Assembly: GCA_963698715.1 (NCBI GenBank)
Contig: CAVORW010000004.1
Coordinates: forward strand, 248,001-312,000
Direction: 5' to 3'
Length of the DNA stretch: 64,000 nt
DNA from: CAWHJB01 sp963698715
GTDB taxonomy: Bacteria; Chloroflexota; Anaerolineae; Anaerolineales; UBA4823
Part shown: positions 1 to 8,147 of the stretch, piece after piece
How positions within the stretch are numbered: position 1 is the stretch's first letter
Layout of the letters: every line of letters starts with the position of its first letter
The notes under the pieces: model-generated
Seen by the model: the letters and a program-made list of their open reading frames with translations, nothing else
What the model was told of the DNA's origin: nothing
Databases searched by the model: none
Made by a program: the position numbers and the translations under genes

Positions 1-1
1 T

Positions 2-1216
2 ATCATAGCACTGTTTGCGGATCCATTCGTGCGCTATATCATTGTGCCCGGCTTTCCGCCTGCCCAGCAAGCTCTGACCGTCGAACTGATGCGGCTGGAT
101 CTGGTTGCGATCTTGATTTTTTCGATCAGCGGGCTGGTTATGGCAGGCTTGCAAGCGAACCAGCATTTTTTACTGCCGGCTATGGCGCCAGGGCTGTACA
201 ATCTCGGTCAAATTTTCGGCATTGCCATCCTTGCGCCGGAAAATGGTCTCACTTTCGGTCCGATCACTCTCCCTGCATTTGGGCTGGGGATCCATGGGCT
301 GGTTTATGGCGTTATCCTGGGAGCCCTGCTCCATCTTGCGATCCAGGTGCCGGGCCTGATCCGTTACCAATTCCGCTGGCAGCCGGTGATCGGCCTGAAT
401 ACCCCCGGCGTCCGCCAGGTGCTGCGCCTGCTTGGCCCGCGGGTCCTGACCATGTTCTTCTTGCAAATGTTCTTTATCGCCCGTGATAACCTGGCCTCCG
501 GTTTGGGAGAAGGAGCAGTGACCGCTCTAAATTATGGCTGGTTTATTATGCAGGTTCCGGAAACCTTGATCGGAACCGCGCTGGCGATTGCTTTACTGCC
601 CACCCTGTCCGAACAGATCGCTCGCGGCGAAGAACAGGCTTTCACTGAAACCGTCAATCGGGGCATCCAGGTTATTCTGGCCCTGACGCTGCCCGCCGCG
701 GCTTTGTTGGCAGCGGGCCTGCCACCCCTGGTACAGGTAGCTTTCGGTTTCGATGAAGCCGGTACTACACTGGTCGTCTGGGCCAGCCGGGCATACCTGC
801 TCGGCCTGACCGGCCACTCTCTGCTGGAAATATCCGCCCGGTCCTTCTACGCCCAACAAGACGCCCGCACGCCCCTTTTTGCCGCAGCCTTGAATGCCGG
901 GCTGTATATCGTGCTGGCTGTCATTCTATCCGGCTCCCTTGGCGCCAGCGGGATTGCCCTGGCGAATTCGCTGGCATTTACCAGCGAGGCGCTCTTGCTG
1001 CTCTACTTGTTAAATCGTAAGCACCCCGGTTTGCTGCAGGTGGGCCCAACTCTCGTGAGAGTTGGTCTGATATCTATGGCGGGAGGCTTATTGGTGCTTG
1101 CACTGCTCCAGCTGCCTTTTCCCGAACTGCTTCTGGTTTTTGCTTCTATAACAGTCAGCGCAATCGCCATGCTGCCGTTCATCTGGCCGGAAGTCAAAAC
1201 CTTGATTAAATTGTGA
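2..1216 (+). CDS. murJ: Lipid II flippase MurJ (MviN family), 5' end outside the window
   Basis: C-terminal part of a MATE/MviN-type membrane protein. The reading frame is open from base 2, so the gene begins before the window; the GTG at 29 is internal. About 405 residues are visible with roughly ten hydrophobic segments and the typical MurJ spacing. Recognisable segments include the stretch around residue 135 (LLGPRVLTMFFLQ) and the loop LIGTALAIALLPTLS, which corresponds to the conserved MurJ region near TM7-8. MurJ flips lipid II across the cytoplasmic membrane for peptidoglycan synthesis. The family assignment is from pattern recognition. No downstream partner is apparent; the next gene is an unrelated secreted protease 95 bp away. 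Confidence 0.88.
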   Translation: MIALFADPFVRYIIVPGFPPAQQALTVELMRLDLVAILIFSISGLVMAGLQANQHFLLPAMAPGLYNLGQIFGIAILAPENGLTFGPITLPAFGLGIHGLVYGVILGALLHLAIQVPGLIRYQFRWQPVIGLNTPGVRQVLRLLGPRVLTMFFLQMFFIARDNLASGLGEGAVTALNYGWFIMQVPETLIGTALAIALLPTLSEQIARGEEQAFTETVNRGIQVILALTLPAAALLAAGLPPLVQVAFGFDEAGTTLVVWASRAYLLGLTGHSLLEISARSFYAQQDARTPLFAAALNAGLYIVLAVILSGSLGASGIALANSLAFTSEALLLLYLLNRKHPGLLQVGPTLVRVGLISMAGGLLVLALLQLPFPELLLVFASITVSAIAMLPFIWPEVKTLIKL

Positions 1217-1311
1217 GCGCAGTTAAAATCTCTCCTAAGGTGGAACCGTAGTCTCTATATTTGTTCCGGACGGAGAAAAACAGGCAGTTTTCGTAATAAA
1301 GGAGGGCATAT

Positions 1312-3528
1312 ATGGGTAGGGTCAGCCGGTTTGTGGTCATAGGTTTTCTTCTAATGCCGCTGTTCAACGTCCGGCAGTACGGCTCGGTCGCCGCCGCGAT
1401 CCAGTGGCAAGACAAGGTTGATCCCTGGATACTTGAGACTTCCAGCGGCGGGCCAGCAGAATTCCTGGTTTACTTGAACGAACAAGCTGACCTCAGTCCA
1501 GCTGGCCGGATGCCCACCAGGCTGGAGAAAAGCGCCTACGTCTACCAGACCCTCAGCCGCCTGGCAGCCACGACCCAGAGCCCTATCATTCGTGCCCTGG
1601 AAGCGCAGGGAGCGACTTACCGCCCGTATTGGGTTGCCAATATGATCTGGGTGCGCGGGGACCAGTCTCTGGTTCAATCGCTGGCTCAGCGAACCGATGT
1701 TGCCCATCTGTACGCCAACCCCTCCGTGCGATTGGATGGGCCGGTCGGCGAAAGCAAGGCAGTCCCCAGCGCTGCCGATACGGTTGAATGGAATATCCTG
1801 AAAGTCAACGCAGACGATGTCTGGAATGCGGGCTATACCGGTCAAGGGGTGGTGGTGGCGGGGCAGGACACCGGCTACCAGTGGGATCATCCCGCCCTGA
1901 TCAACCAGTACCGGGGCTGGAACGGCAGTAGCGCCGACCACAATTACAGCTGGCATGATGCCATCCACAGCAACTCGGGCAGCAACCTGTGCGGCTACAA
2001 TTCGCCTTTCCCCTGCGACGACGATTCCCACGGCACCCATACCATGGGTATTATGGTCGGTGATGATGGCGCTACCCGCCAGATCGGCATGGCACCCGGA
2101 GCGCGCTGGATTGGCTGCCGCAATATGGATAACGGGTTTGGCACCCCAGCCACCTACAGTGAATGCTTCCAATGGTTTATCGCCCCCACCGATCTGAACG
2201 GCCAGAACCCGGATCCCACAATGGCCCCGGACGTGGTCAACAACTCCTGGAGCTGCCCACCTTCGGAAGGCTGCACAGATCCGAACGTGCTGCTAACCGT
2301 CGTTAATAATGTCCGGGCAGCAGGCATTTTAACCGTTCAATCCGCCGGTAACAGCGGTCCGAATTGCAGCACGATCAATGCGCCAGCCGGGATTTACGAC
2401 TCCTCTTACACAGTGGGTAATACAACCTCAACGGATGGGCTAGCTTCTTCGAGCAGCCGCGGCCCGGTAACAGTCGATGGCAGTTTTCGGATGAAACCCG
2501 ATATTTCTGCCCCCGGGACCGGAATTACCTCCAGCGTGCCTACCACCTTCATCCTATCCGGTTATGGAGAAAAAAGCGGAACCAGCATGGCGGCCCCACA
2601 CGTAGCCGGGTTGGCGGCTCTGCTGATCTCCAGCGATCCAGGCCTGCGCAGCCAGCCTGCTGCGCTTGAAAACGTCGTCAACGCCACTGCTGCAGCCGTT
2701 AATCTTTACCCGGCACAGACTTGCGGCGGCATTCCCAGCACAACTGTCCCCAATAACAGCTTCGGCTGGGGACGGATCGACGCCTGGGCGGCTTACCAGG
2801 GCCGCACACCCGGCCTGGCCTTACAGAAAACCGCTTCATCCGCCGAAGTGAACCCGGGCGAGCTGCTGACCTATACCCTTTCTGTGACCAACACCCAAAT
2901 GGCCCTCCCTGCTACCGGCGTCATTTTGACCGACACGATCCCGGCCAGCACCAGCTTTGTCTCGGCCAGCGGCCCTCACACGCTGAACGGCAAGCAGGTT
3001 GAATGGTCCTTTGCCAGCCTGGCAGGCGGAGAAAGCACCTCGGTCGACCTGGTTGTAAAGGTCGGAACGGAAACCTGCAGCCTGATTGAGAATGCCGATT
3101 ATGGGGTCAGGAGCGATCAGATCCCTCAAGCCGTTCTCGGCCCAGTCGTGACTACTTCCGTCAACAATCCATTCACTTTCGTCCTGCTCTGGGATCATTT
3201 CGCCTTCGTCGTGCCCGGCCAAATCATCACATACACCCATACGCTTCAGAATGTCGGAGCAATCAGCGGGACGGTTGGGCTAAGTATTTCCAGCTCTTTG
3301 GGGTGGGCCAGTGCAAGCTTGCCGGTTACAGCTACCCTCGGCCCAGGCGAGCTGATCAGCCTGCCTATCCAGGTTAGCGTGCCCAGCGATGCACTTTTTG
3401 GCAGCGTGGAAGAAACTACCCTGAGCGCCAGCTGTATTGTTGACCCCAACAACAGGGTAAGTAATACAGACTGGTCGTATTATCGATTTCCAGTTTACCT
3501 CCCCATGGTTAAAAGTGAGGCTCCTTAA
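1312..3528 (+). CDS. Secreted S8 (subtilisin-family) serine protease with DUF11-type C-terminal domain
   Basis: 738 residues. The start is fixed by a strong ribosome binding site (AAAGGAGGG at 1298-1306). An N-terminal hydrophobic segment (about 6-20) is a likely signal peptide, followed by a propeptide-like region to about 150. The catalytic triad is visible: Asp186 (AGQDTGY), His240 (DDDSHGTHTMG) and Ser425 (KSGTSMAAPH), with oxyanion Asn347 (SAGNSG). Residues about 505-600 resemble the DUF11/conserved repeat domain (NPGELLTYTLSVTN...TDTIPA) found in surface proteins. The protein ends in a short basic tail after a VYLPMVK motif, which recurs in the second S8 protease at the other end of the window. 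The role is probably extracellular protein degradation feeding the peptide transporters downstream. It seems monocistronic. Confidence 0.95.
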   Translation: MGRVSRFVVIGFLLMPLFNVRQYGSVAAAIQWQDKVDPWILETSSGGPAEFLVYLNEQADLSPAGRMPTRLEKSAYVYQTLSRLAATTQSPIIRALEAQGATYRPYWVANMIWVRGDQSLVQSLAQRTDVAHLYANPSVRLDGPVGESKAVPSAADTVEWNILKVNADDVWNAGYTGQGVVVAGQDTGYQWDHPALINQYRGWNGSSADHNYSWHDAIHSNSGSNLCGYNSPFPCDDDSHGTHTMGIMVGDDGATRQIGMAPGARWIGCRNMDNGFGTPATYSECFQWFIAPTDLNGQNPDPTMAPDVVNNSWSCPPSEGCTDPNVLLTVVNNVRAAGILTVQSAGNSGPNCSTINAPAGIYDSSYTVGNTTSTDGLASSSSRGPVTVDGSFRMKPDISAPGTGITSSVPTTFILSGYGEKSGTSMAAPHVAGLAALLISSDPGLRSQPAALENVVNATAAAVNLYPAQTCGGIPSTTVPNNSFGWGRIDAWAAYQGRTPGLALQKTASSAEVNPGELLTYTLSVTNTQMALPATGVILTDTIPASTSFVSASGPHTLNGKQVEWSFASLAGGESTSVDLVVKVGTETCSLIENADYGVRSDQIPQAVLGPVVTTSVNNPFTFVLLWDHFAFVVPGQIITYTHTLQNVGAISGTVGLSISSSLGWASASLPVTATLGPGELISLPIQVSVPSDALFGSVEETTLSASCIVDPNNRVSNTDWSYYRFPVYLPMVKSEAP

Positions 3529-3565
3529 CCCGAGTGCGGGATAAGTATCCCCAAACTCAGGTGTC

Positions 3566-5695
3566 TTATTTCTGACGGAGCAGGCGGGAGGAATTCGCTA
3601 AGATTCCCAGATCTGGCAGCGACTGGGCAGCCGCGGCAAAAATGGGTGGCAGAATCCCAAAAGCAGCCAGCGACAGGCCGACCAGATTGTAGACCGCTGT
3701 AAAACCAATGTTCATCTTAACGACCCGCATTGTGCGCCGGGCAATCTCAATAACCTCGGGTACCAGGGTCCAGTCCTCACGCATCAATGCGATATGGGCA
3801 GCTTCGATCGCGACCCCGCTGGCAGATGACCCGCTCCGTGCGGCGCCCATGGCAATGCCCACATCTGCTTGAGCCAGGGCGGGAGCATCATTGACACCAT
3901 CCCCAACCATAATAACTCGATGACCGCGGGCCTGATACTCTCTCACAATCCGGATTTTATCTTCCGGGAGCAGGTTGGCTCGATAGCTTATGCCAATTCG
4001 TTCCGCCAGATCGGCAGCCGTACGCTCATTGTCACCGGTCAGAAGCTCCACATGTTGGATCCCTGCCTGCCGGATAGCCTGGATGGCAACCGGGACCTCG
4101 CTTCGCAAAGTATCGGCAGCAGCCAGCACAGCTGTCCAGGCCTCATCTACCCGCACAAACAGCAAGGTTCGCCCTTGCCGCTCGAATTCTTCCGCCGCCT
4201 GGGCCAGCAATCCGTTCTGCGGATGGCTGCCTGGCTCTACAACCATCCTACGGCTACCGATTTGTAACCGATGACCAGCAACCGTTGCTTCTACTCCAAT
4301 CCCTGGTCTGGTTATAAAATCTTCCGGTTCATAGAGCGCCAGTTGGCGTTGGCGAGCCAGGGCACGGACGGCTTCCGCCAACGGATGCTCCGAGTAGCGC
4401 TCAGCAGAGGCCACCCATGCCAGGATTTCGTCCTGGCTGGCAGCGCCATTGGCCAGTTCAACAGCCTCTATCCGTGGCTGGCCAAGCGTCAGTGTGCCAG
4501 TTTTATCGATGAGAAGCACATCCGCCTGGGCCAGGATTTCCAAATATTTGCCGCCCTTGATCATCAATCCCCGGCGAGCTGCGGCTCCGATGGATGCCAG
4601 CATCGCGATCGGGGTAGCCAGAGCAAAAGAGCAAGAGCAGGCCACTACCAGGACCGCGGCGGTCGCCAGGGGATCACGTCCCAGCAGGTAAGTCAGGGCG
4701 GCTATGCCTGCAACCACTGGCAGATAATAGCTTGAAAATCGGTCCGCAACACGCTGCACATCCGCGCGGTGCGCCTCGGCTTCTTCTACCAGCTTGATCA
4801 CTCTACCGAATGTGGTGTCAGATCCAACCTGGCTGGCCCGAATCTGCAAGCTGCCGAAGCGGGCAAATGTTGCCGCAAAAACCTGGCTGCCTGGCCCTGC
4901 TTCCACTGGCATGGATTCGCCCGTGATGGTTGCCTGATCAATCGTTGCCTGTCCCAGGATAATCTCGCCATCGACTGGGATTTGTTCTCCAGGTCTGACG
5001 ATAACCACATCGCCAATCGTCACTTCTGCCAATGGGACCAGAGCTTCGTCTCCGTCCCGTACCAAGCGCGCAGTTTGAGGCGCCAGCCTGGTCAGATCTT
5101 TTACGGCTTTACGAGCACGTTCAGCCGTAAAGTTTTCGGCGTAATCTCCCACTCGCATAAAAAATACCACCACCGCGGCCGTGGCCCATTCTCCAACCAC
5201 CAGGGCTGCGATTACACCCAGTGTCATCAATGTGTGAGAGATAATTTGACCCTTAAGGGCGGCCCGCAAAACGTTTCGAAATACCGGGAATCCACTTACC
5301 AGCACAATCGCCAGGCCAACCGACCAGGGCACCTGCCCGGTTATGGTTTCGAATAGCCCCAGCCACTCCCCAACCACAACCACAAACAGGACCACCCCAA
5401 AAACCAGCCCCATGACGCTTAATACAACCTGAGTGTACTGGTTGGCGCTGGAATCCGAGTGGGCTGGAGAGGCATCTTGTTCCGGAACAGCATAGCCTGC
5501 CTCTGAGACCGCCTTCCGAATCATTGGCAGGTTTACCAGGCTTTCGTTCAGATGAACAACTGCTTTCTGTGAGACCAAAAAAACGTCGACCGATTCAACT
5601 CCAGGAATCTTGGCAATCGCCCGGCGGACGTGCAGAGTGCAATCTGCACAGTCCATACCCTCAATTGGAACTTCAACGATCTTGTTCGCGTCCAT
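3566..5695 (-). CDS. P1B-type heavy-metal translocating ATPase with CSC membrane motif
   Basis: 709 residues from the ATG at 5695; a GTG two codons upstream (5701) is also possible, but AAAGG sits five bases before the ATG. Domains in order: N-terminal HMA metal-binding domain with GMDCADC (Cys16, Cys19); transmembrane pairs; actuator domain with TGES (about 258-261); membrane motif Cys353-Ser-Cys355 followed by ALATP; phosphorylation motif DKTGTLT (Asp397); SEHPLAEA nucleotide-site motif; hinge GDGVNDAPAL. It would pump a soft metal cation out of the cytoplasm using ATP. The intramembrane motif is CSC rather than the usual CPC, so Cu versus Zn/Cd/Pb specificity cannot be read from it. No metal regulator or chaperone gene is adjacent. 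Confidence 0.93.
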   Translation of the reverse strand: MDANKIVEVPIEGMDCADCTLHVRRAIAKIPGVESVDVFLVSQKAVVHLNESLVNLPMIRKAVSEAGYAVPEQDASPAHSDSSANQYTQVVLSVMGLVFGVVLFVVVVGEWLGLFETITGQVPWSVGLAIVLVSGFPVFRNVLRAALKGQIISHTLMTLGVIAALVVGEWATAAVVVFFMRVGDYAENFTAERARKAVKDLTRLAPQTARLVRDGDEALVPLAEVTIGDVVIVRPGEQIPVDGEIILGQATIDQATITGESMPVEAGPGSQVFAATFARFGSLQIRASQVGSDTTFGRVIKLVEEAEAHRADVQRVADRFSSYYLPVVAGIAALTYLLGRDPLATAAVLVVACSCSFALATPIAMLASIGAAARRGLMIKGGKYLEILAQADVLLIDKTGTLTLGQPRIEAVELANGAASQDEILAWVASAERYSEHPLAEAVRALARQRQLALYEPEDFITRPGIGVEATVAGHRLQIGSRRMVVEPGSHPQNGLLAQAAEEFERQGRTLLFVRVDEAWTAVLAAADTLRSEVPVAIQAIRQAGIQHVELLTGDNERTAADLAERIGISYRANLLPEDKIRIVREYQARGHRVIMVGDGVNDAPALAQADVGIAMGAARSGSSASGVAIEAAHIALMREDWTLVPEVIEIARRTMRVVKMNIGFTAVYNLVGLSLAAFGILPPIFAAAAQSLPDLGILANSSRLLRQK

Positions 5696-5701
5696 AGACA
5701 C

Positions 5702-6065
5702 CTTTAATCAATCGCAACAAACTAAATGGCCAGCCCTCACCATCTGCATTATACTTGCATTATCTAGATCGATCTGAGCCGGGATAACTCAAACTCCTTA
5801 CCAGGAGACTTAGAGCATATCCGAAAAGTGGTTTATGTAGTTGATGTTGCATGCTCCGCACGCAACATCAACTACATACTTTCCGACTTTTCGGATAGAG
5901 ACTTAGTGGTGTTCTTGCGAAATCAGATGGGCGACTTAGCGAGGGAACCATTCAGGTGTGTCACAATCAAGGCGATAATCGCCAAATTGTTGACAAACCA
6001 TCATCTCCTTGTGTCAGTATCGCTTATCCCGTATTCACGATTTATGACCATTCTGTAGGAGATTA
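5702..6065. other. Intergenic region with one long hairpin and no supported gene
   Basis: 364 bp between the metal ATPase (minus) and the URO-D gene (plus). The divergent arrangement means promoters for both must lie here. The centre is occupied by the 80-bp palindrome listed separately. An open frame at 5828-6058 is a by-product of the palindrome and has no credible start. AGGAG at 6057-6061 is the ribosome binding site of the next gene. Confidence 0.6.
5818..5897. repeat. Long two-part inverted repeat (80 bp)
   Basis: Outer arms TATCCGAAAAGT (5818-5829) and ACTTTTCGGATA (5886-5897) are perfect 12-bp complements. Inner arms of 17 bp (5834-5850 and 5862-5878) are also perfect, around an 11-base loop, with small unpaired stretches between inner and outer stems. 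It lies between divergent genes, so it is not a simple terminator. It may be one of the dispersed palindromic elements found across this window. Confidence 0.85.
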
Positions 6066-7229
6066 ATGATGCCAATGAACTCTCGCCAACGTGTCCTGGC
6101 GGCTATCAACCACGAGCAGCCTGACCGGGTCCCAATCGTAATTGGATCCAGCAATACAACCACGCTCAAAATGAAACCGTACCAGGTTCTTAAACAGCAT
6201 CTGGGCATTCAGGCAGAGGATCGATATATTTATGATTGGCCTGAACTCGGTTCGGCCTTGCTGGATGAAGCCACATTACAGCGACTGCACAGCGACGTCC
6301 GCGGGGTACTCGATCGCTTCCCAAAAGAAACTTACGATCGAAACCAGAACCGACCGGCTCACAGCCCGTTTATCGATGACTGGGGCAGCGGTCAAAAGGA
6401 GGTCGAACCGGGGGTCTGGTATCCGGGGATCCATCCCATGTCTGAAGCTCAAACTCTCGATGCCATCCAAAACTACCCCTGGCCCGACATGGATGATCCC
6501 TACCGGGTTGCCCATGTTCGCCAACAAGCAGGCCAGTTGGCGGAAGAAAATGAATACGCCATCATCGCTACCCCGTGGCTGCTTTTCCCGCTTGAAAGAG
6601 CTTTCGCCATGCAGGGAATGGACAAATTCCTGCTTTACCTGGCGATGAACCCTGATTTTGCCACTGCCCTGCTGCAAAAAATAGCCGCGCTGTGCAAAAC
6701 ATTGATGGGCCATTTCCTTGACGCCCTGGGGGACAATGTGGACATCATTAAGATCGGCGATGATATCGGGACCCAGGAAAGCCTGCTGATGTCTCCGCGC
6801 ATGTATCGCAGCATCCTAAAGCCCATTCATGCCGATTACATCGCCTATATTAAAGAACGGACCCGAGCCAAAGTGTTTTTTCATACCGATGGGGACGTTT
6901 TTAACCTGATCGATGATTTTATCGAGATAGGGGTTGAAATTCTCAACCCAATCCAAACGTCTGCCGGAAGAATGTCCAACTTGCCTGAGTTAAAGAAACG
7001 CCATGGCAATCAATTGACATTTTGTGGTGCGATCGACACCCAAAATATATTGCCATTTGGAACCCCGGAAGAAGTCCGGCAAGAAGTGAAGCGCGTGATC
7101 GAAATTCTGTCTCCAGGCGGCGGTTATATGCTCTCATCGGTGCATACTATCATGAATGAAGTTCCCCCCGAAAATATTCTGGCAATGGTGGATGCAGCGC
7201 TGGAATTCGGGAAGTATTCAAGCGTATAA
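6066..7229 (+). CDS. Uroporphyrinogen decarboxylase (URO-D) family protein, MtaA/CmuA-like
   Basis: 387 residues. ATG at 6066 follows AGGAG by four bases. The N-terminus (SRQRVLAAINHEQPDRVPI) is the hallmark opening of URO-D superfamily members used as corrinoid or other methyltransferases. Later motifs such as DIIKIGDDIGTQ, FFHTDGD and the C-terminal region (LTFCGAIDTQNILPFGTPEEV...GGYMLSSVHTI) are typical of the HemE-like TIM barrel that binds a substrate or Zn-activated thiol. Family knowledge says most such paralogues are not true HemE but act on methylated substrates or are uncharacterised. No corrinoid protein or heme gene is next to it, so the substrate is unknown. It sits one base before a SUMF1-domain lipoprotein and is probably cotranscribed with it. 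Confidence 0.9.
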   Translation: MMPMNSRQRVLAAINHEQPDRVPIVIGSSNTTTLKMKPYQVLKQHLGIQAEDRYIYDWPELGSALLDEATLQRLHSDVRGVLDRFPKETYDRNQNRPAHSPFIDDWGSGQKEVEPGVWYPGIHPMSEAQTLDAIQNYPWPDMDDPYRVAHVRQQAGQLAEENEYAIIATPWLLFPLERAFAMQGMDKFLLYLAMNPDFATALLQKIAALCKTLMGHFLDALGDNVDIIKIGDDIGTQESLLMSPRMYRSILKPIHADYIAYIKERTRAKVFFHTDGDVFNLIDDFIEIGVEILNPIQTSAGRMSNLPELKKRHGNQLTFCGAIDTQNILPFGTPEEVRQEVKRVIEILSPGGGYMLSSVHTIMNEVPPENILAMVDAALEFGKYSSV

Positions 7230-7230
7230 G

Positions 7231-8016
7231 ATGTTCCAGCGCTTCCATTCCCAGCGACCCACAGCTATCTTGCTCTTGCTGCTGGCGTTGCTAACCTGGA
7301 GCTGTGGAGATCGGCACCAGCCTGTTGGCACGGGCGATTGCATCCCTGTGCCGGCAGGCTGGTTCTTAATGGGCTCAGATCATGGACGCCGGTCTAACCA
7401 GCCCCAACGTCGGGTCTACCTAGACTCCTTTTACATCCAAAGGACGGAAGTCAGCCGGGAGAAATTCGCCGGGTTCGTTGATGCGACTGGCTACCAGGCT
7501 GCCGGTTGGGAAGGGCCTCCGGACAAAAGTGAGGCAAACCTGCCGGCTGTTGGCATCCTGTGGCAGGAGGCCTCTGCCTATTGCGAATGGGTTGGGATGC
7601 GCCTGCCGACCGAGGCGGAATGGGAAAAAGCAGCCCGCGGCGAGGATGGGCGCAGTTATCCCTGGGGCGATGAATGGGATCCTGAGCGGGCCAATACCGC
7701 CGATGGAGGAGCGAGCAGTTTACAGCCCGTCGACAGCTATCCATCTGGGGCCAGTGTATATGGCGCTTTAAACATGGCGGGCAACGCCGCCGAGTGGGTC
7801 GCTGATTACTTTTCGTTCGACTACTATCTTACAGCCCCGAATCACAACCCTGAGGGGCCCAGCCAGATCATGGATCATGTCATCCGCAGTGGATCTTATC
7901 TCTCACCCCCAGAATATGCCGCCACATATTTTCGAGACTCGTCCCATTCGGCTCGCCCTAACCAGAGAGTCGGATTTCGCTGCGCATTATCAGACCAAAC
8001 AAACAACCAGCCTTAG
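7231..8016 (+). CDS. SUMF1/FGE-fold lipoprotein lacking the catalytic cysteines
   Basis: 261 residues from ATG 7231, one base after the URO-D stop; a longer in-frame start at 7156 would overlap that gene and bury the signal peptide. The first 25 residues form a lipoprotein signal (hydrophobic LLLLLALLTWS, then Cys). The rest is a formylglycine-generating-enzyme (SUMF1) domain: GWFLMGS, REKFAGFVDATGY, WVGMRLPTEAEWEKAARG, YPWGDEW, NMAGNAAEWV, IRSGSY and VGFRCA. In active FGE two cysteines near the C-terminus bind copper; the matching stretch here (SYLSPPEYAATYFRDSS) has none, so an enzymatic role is unlikely. Ligand binding or a structural role on the outer face of the membrane is more plausible. 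Confidence 0.85.
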   Translation: MFQRFHSQRPTAILLLLLALLTWSCGDRHQPVGTGDCIPVPAGWFLMGSDHGRRSNQPQRRVYLDSFYIQRTEVSREKFAGFVDATGYQAAGWEGPPDKSEANLPAVGILWQEASAYCEWVGMRLPTEAEWEKAARGEDGRSYPWGDEWDPERANTADGGASSLQPVDSYPSGASVYGALNMAGNAAEWVADYFSFDYYLTAPNHNPEGPSQIMDHVIRSGSYLSPPEYAATYFRDSSHSARPNQRVGFRCALSDQTNNQP

Positions 8017-8046
8017 GCCTGTTTATGCAAGCACAGAAAGAATTGA

Positions 8047-8090
8047 TGTGGCGATGTCTTACGAGCTGTTCTCGTAAAACATCGCCACAT
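8047..8090. repeat. Hairpin between convergent genes
   Basis: TGTGGCGATG (8047-8056) pairs with the reverse complement ending at 8090, with TTACGAG/CTCGTAA continuing the stem apart from one mismatch around TCT/AAA. It lies between the convergent SUMF1 gene and the BMP permease and may end transcription from both sides. Its right flank (CGCCACATTCTGCCTGTACCC) resembles the flank of other hairpins in this window. Confidence 0.75.
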
Positions 8091-8147
8091 TCTGCCTGTA
8101 CCCTCGAAAATCCAAAAAGTGCGTTTCGGATTTCAATTTTAGAGCAT

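Noticed and set aside
5828..6058. 76-codon frame in the intergenic region before the URO-D gene
   Set aside because: It runs through the long palindrome, lacks a start signal and has no protein-like features.
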